Of a DNA stretch of 50,719 nucleotides, positions 43,752-50,719 are shown one piece after another; within the stretch, counting starts at the first letter, position 1; each line of letters begins with the position of its first letter. The notes below the pieces were generated by a model. The model saw nothing but the letters and a program-made list of their open reading frames with translations, did not search any database and was not told the DNA's origin. Source of the DNA: Dysgonamonadaceae bacterium (GTDB lineage Bacteria; Bacteroidota; Bacteroidia; Bacteroidales; Azobacteroidaceae); contig JAIRVZ010000100.1 of NCBI GenBank assembly GCA_031253625.1, positions 1 to 50,719 of the forward strand. The letters run 5' to 3'. A program made the translations under genes and the position numbers.

Positions 43752-44489
43752 GTGAAAGCTTTAATCTTCGCTGCAGGATTAGGTACACGGCTCAAACCGC
43801 TTACGGAAACCATGCCCAAAGCATTGGTTCCTGTAGGCGGTAAGCCTTTATTAGAGCATGCTATTTTGAAATTAAAATCTGCCGGTATAAATGAAATTAT
43901 CATCAATGTACACCATTTTGCCGACCAAATAATTGATTTTGTCCGTTCCCGGAACAGTTTTGATATTCACATTGAATTTTCCGACGAACGGAATTTATTG
44001 TTAGATACAGGCGGAGGACTTAAAAAAGCATCGCATTTTTTTAATGACAATCAGCCTTTTTTTGTCTATAATGTAGATATTCTTTCCAACATAGATTTGA
44101 AACAGATGTATGTTTCTCATCTTCAATCAAAACCTTTGTCTACAATTTTTGTGAGCGAAAGAAAGACAAATCGCTATCTGTTATTCAATGACGAAAACAG
44201 ACTAATCGGTTGGTACAATCAATTAACCGGAGAAACCAAACCTAAAAATATTGCTATTATTCCCGAAAAACACAATCAGTTGGCTTTCAATGGAATTCAC
44301 ATCATTTCTCCTGAAATATTTCCTTTAATGGAAAATTGTCCGGATAAATTTTCCATCACGGATTTTTATCTGTCAATCGCAAAAGATGTTAATATTCAAG
44401 CATTCCAACAAAAAGATTCCCAAACAATTGATGTGGGGAAAATAGATACAATAAAAACAATAACAGATAATTCATGTTTTCTAAAATAA
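43752..44489 (+). CDS. Sugar-1-phosphate nucleotidyltransferase, MurU-like
   Basis: 245 residues, starting at a GTG immediately after the previous stop. The N-terminus MKALIFAAGLGTRLKPLTETMPKALVPVGGKPLLEH is the standard nucleotidyltransferase signature (nucleotide-binding GxGTRLxPLT, then PKALVPV). VHHFADQIIDFV, LLLDTGGGLKKA and VYNVDIL complete the active site; the length fits MurU, which makes UDP-MurNAc from MurNAc-1-phosphate, better than the longer glucose-1-phosphate enzymes. With the AmgK-like kinase in the same operon, a MurNAc recycling role is likely. The activity has not been distinguished from mannose-1-phosphate guanylyltransferases. Confidence 0.82.
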   Translation: MKALIFAAGLGTRLKPLTETMPKALVPVGGKPLLEHAILKLKSAGINEIIINVHHFADQIIDFVRSRNSFDIHIEFSDERNLLLDTGGGLKKASHFFNDNQPFFVYNVDILSNIDLKQMYVSHLQSKPLSTIFVSERKTNRYLLFNDENRLIGWYNQLTGETKPKNIAIIPEKHNQLAFNGIHIISPEIFPLMENCPDKFSITDFYLSIAKDVNIQAFQQKDSQTIDVGKIDTIKTITDNSCFLK

Positions 44490-46537
44490 GAAATTTATTT
44501 TTAATCGTCTTTTTATTCTTTTTCTTTCATACTTCTGTTTTTTCTCAAAAAAGCGGAATAACACAAAAACCTTCCGAATCTTTCAAGGATACCGTCAGGC
44601 TGCGTGAAGTTATTATTTCAGGCAAAAAAGGCGATGAGAATATATCGAGCGTTAATATGGGAGTTGAAAAACTAAGTATCACGGCGATCAAAAAAATGCC
44701 GGCATTGATGGGCGAAGTCGATATTATCAAAGCCATTCAATTATTGCCGGGAGTACAGGCCTCTTCCGAAGGAAGTTCGGGATTTAGTGTACGCGGTGGC
44801 TCGCCCGACCAAAATTTGATTTTGCTCGATAATACAACTGTCTATAATCCTTCGCATATGATGGGATTTTTTTCCATTTTCAATAACGATGTCATCAGCA
44901 GCTTGGAACTTTACAAAGGAGATATTCCTATCAAACACGGTGGACGGCTTTCTTCGCTACTCGACGTGCAAACGAAAGAAAATATGCCCGACTGTTTTTC
45001 CGGTTCGGGAGGATTGGGATTGATTTCCAGTCGGTTGATGTTGGAAGGGCCGATAGGGGAAAATACTTTTTGGTTGGTTTCCGGCCGAAGGAGTTATGCC
45101 GATTTATTTCTGAAACTTTCAAGCGACGAATCCATTAATAGCGCTATTCTTTATTTCTACGATTTGAATTTCAAAATTTCGCACAAGTTGTCGAATCGCG
45201 ACCGGCTGTCGTTAAATGCTTACTATGGCAAAGACGCATTTGGAGCTAAACCCGGAGATTTCAAATATGGCAATGGAACTTTATCGCTTGCGTGGTCGCA
45301 CATTTTTTCGGATAAACTTTACAGCAAATTCAGTCTGAATGCAACAAGCTACGATTATGGCATGGCTACTCATCTCGAAGGAATGCAAATGAGTTGGGAA
45401 GCAGATATGTTAGATTTGATGTTTCGCGCTGATTTTTCACAGTCGCTCAGTGATGCGGTCAATTTAAACTACGGATTTACATCGACTTGGCATCGCATTA
45501 ATCCCGGGCTTGTCGTATCGTCGATGATGGAAAATGATTACGATGTGGAAAATACTTTTGCCCTCCAAAACAGCCTTTATTTGGGCAATGAGCAGAAAAT
45601 AACAGATGCTTTGGCGGTGAAATACGGTTTACGTTGGACTGTCTTTCAAAATCTCGATTCGGGAAAAATCCAGCATACTTATAACACCTTCGAGCCGCGC
45701 ACAGGGTTGGTTTATAAACTCAACGACAACTCGTCGGTCAAAGCCAATTATGCACACAATGTGCAATTCATACAATTGGCCAACAATTCGGCATCGGGTT
45801 CTCCGATGGATATTTGGTTTTCGGCAAGTCCGAATGTAAAACCGCAACAGGTAAATATGTTTTCGGTAGGATATTTTCGGAATCTAAAAAACAATATGTT
45901 TGAAACTTCAGCCGAAATTTATTATAAAGATTTGAAAAATGTAATCGATTTTGCCGACCATGCTCAATTGCTGTTGAACAAGGAACTCGAAGGAGAAATC
46001 CGCACCGGAACAGGAAAAGCTTATGGTTTAGAATTGATGGTAAGAAAAAACACCGGCCGGTTGACAGGTTTTGCCAATTACACGCTTTCACGCTCCGAGC
46101 GCACCATTCCGGAAATCAACAACGGAAAAACATATCTTGCTCCTTATGATAAAACGCATGTCTTCAACATTGTGATGAATTACGAAATATCTCCTAAAAT
46201 CAACGTTTCTGCCAATTGGGTGTTTGCAACCGGAAATCCGACCACCTATCCTACCGGCAGAATGGAAATCTTAGGAGAATATTTTCCCATCTATTCGGGA
46301 AGAAATGAATACCGGATGCCCAACTACGACCGGTTGGATTTATCTCTCAACTTTATCCCGAAACCCAACTCTAAAAAGAGATGGAAAGGCGAGTGGAATT
46401 TTTCACTTTACAATGCCTACGGAAGAAAAAATCCGTGGATAATCAGCTACAAGCAAGAAGATGGAAATCCTCCGACAGCAGAAATGCTTTATTTGTTCAG
46501 TGTTGTTCCATCTGTAACGTACAATTTTAAATTTTGA
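44474..46537 (+). CDS. TonB-dependent receptor, partner of a DUF4249 lipoprotein
   Basis: 687 residues, overlapping the MurU-like gene by 16 bases. A signal peptide (about 1-25, FFFFHTSVFSQ) precedes a plug domain: LREVIISGKKGDE, a proline-containing PALMGEVDIIKAIQLLPGVQ, GFSVRGGSPDQNLILLD and LYKGDIPIKHGGRLSSLLD. The beta-barrel follows to the end (SVTYNFKF). There is no carboxypeptidase-like domain in front, although many DUF4249-linked receptors have one. The ligand is unknown. The overlap with murU-like and the tight DUF4249 gene (4 bases) show one operon. Confidence 0.9.
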   Translation: MFSKIRNLFLIVFLFFFFHTSVFSQKSGITQKPSESFKDTVRLREVIISGKKGDENISSVNMGVEKLSITAIKKMPALMGEVDIIKAIQLLPGVQASSEGSSGFSVRGGSPDQNLILLDNTTVYNPSHMMGFFSIFNNDVISSLELYKGDIPIKHGGRLSSLLDVQTKENMPDCFSGSGGLGLISSRLMLEGPIGENTFWLVSGRRSYADLFLKLSSDESINSAILYFYDLNFKISHKLSNRDRLSLNAYYGKDAFGAKPGDFKYGNGTLSLAWSHIFSDKLYSKFSLNATSYDYGMATHLEGMQMSWEADMLDLMFRADFSQSLSDAVNLNYGFTSTWHRINPGLVVSSMMENDYDVENTFALQNSLYLGNEQKITDALAVKYGLRWTVFQNLDSGKIQHTYNTFEPRTGLVYKLNDNSSVKANYAHNVQFIQLANNSASGSPMDIWFSASPNVKPQQVNMFSVGYFRNLKNNMFETSAEIYYKDLKNVIDFADHAQLLLNKELEGEIRTGTGKAYGLELMVRKNTGRLTGFANYTLSRSERTIPEINNGKTYLAPYDKTHVFNIVMNYEISPKINVSANWVFATGNPTTYPTGRMEILGEYFPIYSGRNEYRMPNYDRLDLSLNFIPKPNSKKRWKGEWNFSLYNAYGRKNPWIISYKQEDGNPPTAEMLYLFSVVPSVTYNFKF

Positions 46538-46541
46538 AAAA

Positions 46542-47435
46542 ATGAAACATACAATATCCTTAATGTCTTTAAAGTCCTTAATCTCCTTATTACTCCCGGT
46601 TTTATTCTTCTCTTGCACAGAAGAAATAATAATCCACACCGATAACTCCAAGCCGGTAGTAGTTATTTACGGAGAATTGACTGACGAGTTTACGCACCAA
46701 AGCGTTAAAATCACTTGGTCGTCGCCTTATTTCGACAATCAACCTAATGCCGGCATATCCGGTGCTGCGGTAAAAATTGTAAGCTCTGATGATAAAACTT
46801 ACGAATTTTTTGAAAATGATACGGTTCCCGGTTTGTACGAATCAAAAGCGAAATGGGCAATAAAGGCAGATATTACTTATTCGTTAAAAGTCGAAATTGA
46901 TTCGGAAGGAGATGTAAAAACCTACGAAGCATCGACAACGATTCTTTCTCCCATAGCAATTGATTCCATAGCGATTGCCCCTATCGACATTATGGGGTAT
47001 AAACACTATGCCGTGAATTTATTCGGAAACGAGCCCGAAGGAGAAGATTTCTACTTGTGCAAATACTTGGTCAGAGATTCTCTTATCACCACTAAAATAA
47101 GTCAATACCTTATGCTTAATGACGTTATGTTTGACGGACAATACGTCGATGGATTTACCCTGAGTTTTTTTGATAGTATTGAGAATTGGGAAAAAGTTCC
47201 GGAAAGGATGAGGAATCAATCGGTTTATTTATCACCGGGCGACAAAGTTGAGTTGCAAATGAGTAGAGTTTCTAAAGGTTTTTTCGACTTCGTTATCCAA
47301 TGTCAGAGCGAAATGCATGGCTCTAATCCTTTTTTCGGTGGCCCGCCCGCTAACATCACTACCAATATATCAAATGGCGGAGTCGGATATTTTTCCGGAT
47401 ATTGCATCAGTCGGGCAGAGGCCGTAACACCATGA
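46542..47435 (+). CDS. DUF4249 domain lipoprotein
   Basis: 297 residues with a lipoprotein signal (lipid Cys25 in VLFFSCTEEI) and the DUF4249 pattern: KPVVVIYGELTDEF, VKITWSSPYFD, GISGAAVKIVSSDDKTYEF, LKVEIDSEGDVKTYEAST. DUF4249 proteins pair with TonB-dependent receptors in Bacteroidota and may act as surface lids or ligand-binding partners, but none is well characterised to my knowledge. The C-terminus (GGVGYFSGYCISRAE) is typical of the family. It is the last gene of the operon; 119 bases follow before the efflux operon. Confidence 0.87.
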   Translation: MKHTISLMSLKSLISLLLPVLFFSCTEEIIIHTDNSKPVVVIYGELTDEFTHQSVKITWSSPYFDNQPNAGISGAAVKIVSSDDKTYEFFENDTVPGLYESKAKWAIKADITYSLKVEIDSEGDVKTYEASTTILSPIAIDSIAIAPIDIMGYKHYAVNLFGNEPEGEDFYLCKYLVRDSLITTKISQYLMLNDVMFDGQYVDGFTLSFFDSIENWEKVPERMRNQSVYLSPGDKVELQMSRVSKGFFDFVIQCQSEMHGSNPFFGGPPANITTNISNGGVGYFSGYCISRAEAVTP

Positions 47436-47525
47436 GATATCATAACCGCCTCACCACAAACGTTGATATTTTCTCTTTTTTTATGTTAAATATACTTCAT
47501 TTATAACGGAGTGAATAAAGTTTAT

Positions 47526-47533
47526 TATTTTTA
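47526..47533 (+). promoter_or_regulatory. Possible -7 box for the RND efflux operon
   Basis: TATTTTTA followed by CGC differs from TAnnTTTG at the last base, like the mraZ box. It lies 21 bases before the adaptor ATG. Confidence 0.35.
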
Positions 47534-47554
47534 CGCAAGAAATCATTTTGTATC

Positions 47555-48715
47555 ATGAAAAATAAAGTAATAAAAATAACAGCAGTAGTTTTCTGTTTCT
47601 TGTTGGTAGCAGGATGCAAGGAGAAAACAATTGACTATCCTGTTGTTGAAGTAGAGCCCGTAGGTGTAGATAATATAGAAATTTACGGAGATTATGTAGG
47701 CCTTATCAAGGCTGCTCAAAGTGTGGAAATACACGCAAGAGTGGAAGGTTTTTTGGAAAAAATGACGTTTGGCGAAGGGAAAAGTGTCAAAGCCGGAGAA
47801 CCTTTGTTCTACATCAACAACAAACCTTACAAAGCAAAAGTAGAAAAAGCAAAGGCGCAACTTCAACGGTTTGAGGCGCGAGCATTAAAAGCCGAAAGCG
47901 ACCTCAAACGGATAAAACCGTTGTATGAGTTAAACGCAGCAAGTCAGCTGGATTTGGATAATGCCATAGCCGAACTGAATATGTCGAAAGCCGATGTAGC
48001 GATGAGTAAGGCCGACCTTGACCAAGCCGAATTAGAACTGAGCTATACAGTTGTTCGTTCTCCTATTTCGGGATATATAAGTGAACGTTATGTCGATATC
48101 GGCACTTTGGTCGGAAATTCCAAATCGTTGCTGGCTACAGTCGTGAAACGGGATACGGTGTTGGTTAACTTTCAATTAACTTCTCTTGATTATCTGCGAA
48201 GTCAACGGCGCAATGTGCATTTGGGAGAGTTAGACACTACCCGTTCATGGCAACCTTCCGTAACGGTTACATTAGCCGATAATTCTGTTTACAGGGAAAA
48301 AGGAATCGTTGATTTTGCATCTCCGCAAGTCGATCCTAAAACAGGAACATTCGGGGTGCGTGCCGTTTTGCCTAATCGTCGGCAAGTGCTTCTTCCCGGA
48401 CAGTTCACGAGAGTCAGGCTTCTATTGGATGTAATGCAAAGTGTGCTGGTGGTTCCACGCAAAGCCATTTCGATAGAAAAAGGAGGAGTATTTATTTTTG
48501 TTGTTCGTCCGGACAGTGTGGTAGAGAAAAGATTCATAGAAACTGGTCCCGAACAAAACAATAATATTGTAGTAACCAGAGGTTTATCTCAAAATGAAAA
48601 TATTGTAATCGAAGGTTATCAGAAACTAACACACGGACAAAAAGCAATCGCCCACACAAAGGAAGAGGAAGTAAAATTTGAGGTTCTGGAAAAAGAAAAG
48701 GAGGCTAAGCGATGA
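47555..48715 (+). CDS. RND efflux periplasmic adaptor (membrane fusion) lipoprotein
   Basis: 386 residues. A lipoprotein signal (LLVAGC, lipid Cys21) is followed by a barrel-sandwich domain (VEIHARVEGFLEKMTFGEGKSVKAGEPLFYI), an alpha-helical hairpin (about 90-150, repeated Ala-Lys-rich heptads), the second half of the lipoyl-like domain (YTVVRSPISGYISERYVDIGTLVG) and beta-barrel/membrane-proximal domains (FGVRAVLPNRRQVLLPGQFTRVRL). This is the AcrA/MexA layout. It bridges the inner membrane pump to an outer membrane channel. It overlaps the pump gene by 4 bases. Confidence 0.95.
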   Translation: MKNKVIKITAVVFCFLLVAGCKEKTIDYPVVEVEPVGVDNIEIYGDYVGLIKAAQSVEIHARVEGFLEKMTFGEGKSVKAGEPLFYINNKPYKAKVEKAKAQLQRFEARALKAESDLKRIKPLYELNAASQLDLDNAIAELNMSKADVAMSKADLDQAELELSYTVVRSPISGYISERYVDIGTLVGNSKSLLATVVKRDTVLVNFQLTSLDYLRSQRRNVHLGELDTTRSWQPSVTVTLADNSVYREKGIVDFASPQVDPKTGTFGVRAVLPNRRQVLLPGQFTRVRLLLDVMQSVLVVPRKAISIEKGGVFIFVVRPDSVVEKRFIETGPEQNNNIVVTRGLSQNENIVIEGYQKLTHGQKAIAHTKEEEVKFEVLEKEKEAKR

Positions 48716-50719
48716 AGTCGGGATTTTTCATAGAAAGGCCTGTTTTATCTACGGTAATATCTGTATTGATAGTCATTCTGGGGATAATAGGTTTGTTCTT
48801 ATTACCCATTGAGCAGTATCCGCAAATTACTCCGCCTGTGGTGAGAATCAGTGCATCTTATCCGGGAGCAAATGCCACGACTGTGTCGCAAGCTGTTGCC
48901 ACACCCATTGAACAAGAACTGAACGGAACACCCGGAATGATTTATATGGAATCAAGCAGTTCTAATTCGGGAGGGGTATCGGTTACGGTTACTTTCGATG
49001 TAAATACCAATGCTGATTTAGCTGCAGTGGAAGTACAAAACAGGGTGAAACTTGCCGAATCACGTCTTCCTGCCGAAGTACTTCAAAGCGGAATCACTGT
49101 AGAAAAACAAACTCCCGGGCAATTAATGACTATCGCATTAACATCGGATGACCCGAAATACGACGAAATATACCTGAGTAATTATGCCACAATAAACATC
49201 TTGGATGTAATCAGACGTATTCCCGGTGTGGGACGCGTATCGAGTGTGGGTAGCCGCTATTATGGTATGCAAATATGGGTTTACCCTGATAGACTTGCAA
49301 GCTTTGGATTGACTATCAAAGATTTGCAAAATGCAATTAAAGACCAAAACCGAGAATCTGCCGCCGGAGAATTGGGTAAACAACCCATCGAAGACGTTGA
49401 TGTGGCAATGCCCATTACTACGCGAGGGCGTTTATCTACCGTGAGCGAATTTGAGGATATAGTCGTAAAAGCCGACAATAGAGGTTCCTTTATCCGGATG
49501 CGAGATGTGGCAAGAGTATCTCTCGAGGCATCTTCTTACAACACGGAAAGTGGATTGAACGGAAAATATGCCGCTATGCTTAGTGTTTACCTGTTGCCGG
49601 GTGCCAATGCAATGGGAGTAGCAAATGAAGTGAAAGCGGCAATGGTAAAAATCAAACAGGATTTTCCCGAAGGACTTGATTATATTATTCCTTTCGATAT
49701 GACAACGTATATCTCCGAATCTATTCACGAAGTATATAAAACTCTGTTTGAAGCTCTGTTCCTTGTTATATTGGTTGTGTTTTTGTCTTTGCAAAATTGG
49801 CGAACAGCGCTTATTCCGATAATTGCAGTTCCCATATCTTTAATCGGCACGTTTGGATTTATGCTGATTATGGGATTTTCTTTGAATATGCTCACGCTAT
49901 TAGGACTTGTACTATCTATCGGTATTGTCGTAGACGACGCTATTGTTGTCGTCGAAAATGTGGAGCGTATTATGGAAGAAAAGAAAATAGGAGCACGGGA
50001 AGCTACGCATTTAGCGATGAAACAACTAACAGGCGCATTGGTTGCGACCTCGTTGGTATTGGCAGCCGTGTTTGTTCCGGTAAGTTTCTTGGATGGTATC
50101 ACAGGCTCGTTGTATCGACAGTTCTCCGTAACGATTGTTGTATCGGTACTTATTTCAGCAGTTGTAGCCCTGACGTTAAGTCCTGCTTTGTGTGCGATTT
50201 TACTCCGTCCACCGAAAGAAGAAGGAAAAAGACATATCGTTTTTCGTAAAATCAACGAATGGTTATCACGAGGGAATACGCAATATGGCCATATTTTAAC
50301 GAAATTATTAGTTCATCCGCGTCGTGTGATAGCTGCTTTCGGAATGGTGCTGATTTTCATATTTATATTCAATCGTATCGTGCCGGGTAGTTTCTTACCA
50401 CAGGAAGATCAAGGCTATTTCACCGTAGAATTGGAAATGCCCGAAGGTGCAACCTTGGAGCGCACGCGCATAGTTACCAACCGGGCAGTAGACTTTTTGA
50501 ATAGTTGTCCCGATGTTGAATATGTACAAAACGTAACAGGCTCAAGTCCTCGCGTCGGAACGAATCAAGGGCGTGCTACATTGACTGTCATACTTAAACC
50601 GTGGAAGAAAAGAAACAAAGGGGTGGAAGAAGTCATGCGTGACGTTCAGAAAGAATTTTATAACTACCCCGAAATAAGGTCGTTTGTGAGTCGTCCACCC
50701 GCAATACCCGGTCTGGGCT
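48712..50719 (+). CDS. RND efflux pump permease (AcrB/MexB type), 3' end cut by window edge
   Basis: The ATG at 48712 overlaps the adaptor stop (ATGA). About 669 residues are visible out of roughly 1050 expected. It starts MKSGFFIERPVLSTVISVLIVILG (first membrane helix) and has PIEQYPQITPPVVRISASYPGANA, ATPIEQELNGTPGM, the helix-4 proton-relay motif GIVVDDAIVVVENVERIM and DGITGSLYRQFSVT. These are HAE1-type multidrug pump signatures. It expels hydrophobic compounds with the adaptor and an outer membrane factor, which is probably encoded beyond the window. Confidence 0.95.
   Translation, partial: MKSGFFIERPVLSTVISVLIVILGIIGLFLLPIEQYPQITPPVVRISASYPGANATTVSQAVATPIEQELNGTPGMIYMESSSSNSGGVSVTVTFDVNTNADLAAVEVQNRVKLAESRLPAEVLQSGITVEKQTPGQLMTIALTSDDPKYDEIYLSNYATINILDVIRRIPGVGRVSSVGSRYYGMQIWVYPDRLASFGLTIKDLQNAIKDQNRESAAGELGKQPIEDVDVAMPITTRGRLSTVSEFEDIVVKADNRGSFIRMRDVARVSLEASSYNTESGLNGKYAAMLSVYLLPGANAMGVANEVKAAMVKIKQDFPEGLDYIIPFDMTTYISESIHEVYKTLFEALFLVILVVFLSLQNWRTALIPIIAVPISLIGTFGFMLIMGFSLNMLTLLGLVLSIGIVVDDAIVVVENVERIMEEKKIGAREATHLAMKQLTGALVATSLVLAAVFVPVSFLDGITGSLYRQFSVTIVVSVLISAVVALTLSPALCAILLRPPKEEGKRHIVFRKINEWLSRGNTQYGHILTKLLVHPRRVIAAFGMVLIFIFIFNRIVPGSFLPQEDQGYFTVELEMPEGATLERTRIVTNRAVDFLNSCPDVEYVQNVTGSSPRVGTNQGRATLTVILKPWKKRNKGVEEVMRDVQKEFYNYPEIRSFVSRPPAIPGLG

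Noticed and set aside
1..50719. tRNA, rRNA, CRISPR arrays, insertion sequences and riboswitches.
   Set aside because: None was seen by reading; intergenic gaps are short and the repeats found are palindromes, not arrays. A covariance-model scan could still reveal a small RNA.

Overview
The window is Bacteroidota chromosome, most likely an anaerobic member of the Bacteroidales. The clues are Bacteroidota-type -7 promoter boxes (TAnnTTTG) before many genes, weak or absent Shine-Dalgarno sequences, TonB-dependent receptors, DUF2723/GT117 and DUF4249 proteins, a Bacteroidota-style FtsL and PASTA-tailed FtsI, a rubrerythrin, and a GH30 enzyme with a type IX-like sorting tail. I saw no rRNA, tRNA, CRISPR array, insertion sequence or phage structural gene. 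No gene-free stretch exceeds 300 bases.

Left part (1-15.7 kb), mixed housekeeping: a BASS-family transporter cut by the left edge and a secreted GH30 hydrolase (minus strand); a GT117 membrane protein and a NodB-type deacetylase (plus); a RelE/ParE toxin with a small upstream antitoxin candidate (minus); queG; a TonB-dependent receptor divergent from trpS; murF and rubrerythrin (minus); a PagL-like lipid A deacylase downstream of an unrecognised exported protein (minus).

Centre (15.7-36.2 kb), a complete division and cell wall (dcw) cluster, all on plus: mraZ-rsmH-ftsL-ftsI-murE-mraY-murD-ftsW-murG-murC-ftsQ-ftsA-ftsZ. It opens with a putative MraZ operator of two tandem 10-bp repeats. The backbone is interrupted by cargo genes fitted tightly into the operon: DUF4153 (rsmH/ftsL), a TcmP plus three-Cys Gp37/Gp68 pair (murE/mraY), a methyltransferase (mraY/murD) and a SnoaL-like protein (murG/murC). 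MurE has the DNPR motif, so the peptidoglycan should contain meso-diaminopimelate.

Right part (36.2-50.7 kb): DUF3052, metallo-beta-lactamase-fold and PhzF genes; yqeY with a lipoprotein; terC; a BRO-N protein; then an apparent operon with a sugar kinase-RapZ C-terminal fusion (AmgK-like), a lipoprotein, a MurU-like nucleotidyltransferase, a TonB-dependent receptor and a DUF4249 lipoprotein. The kinase and nucleotidyltransferase together suggest MurNAc recycling to UDP-MurNAc, feeding the same pathway as the dcw genes. The window ends in an RND efflux adaptor and pump, the pump cut by the right edge.

The most unusual signal is a set of palindromic elements of unrelated sequence next to or inside cell-wall genes. 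Perfect long inverted repeats lie just upstream of murF and ftsW, a compound one upstream of murE, and a 15-bp one before mraZ. Two more lie in frame inside coding sequences: in murC, and in the linker of the kinase-RapZ fusion. These resemble in concept the protein-coding palindromic elements described in Rickettsia.
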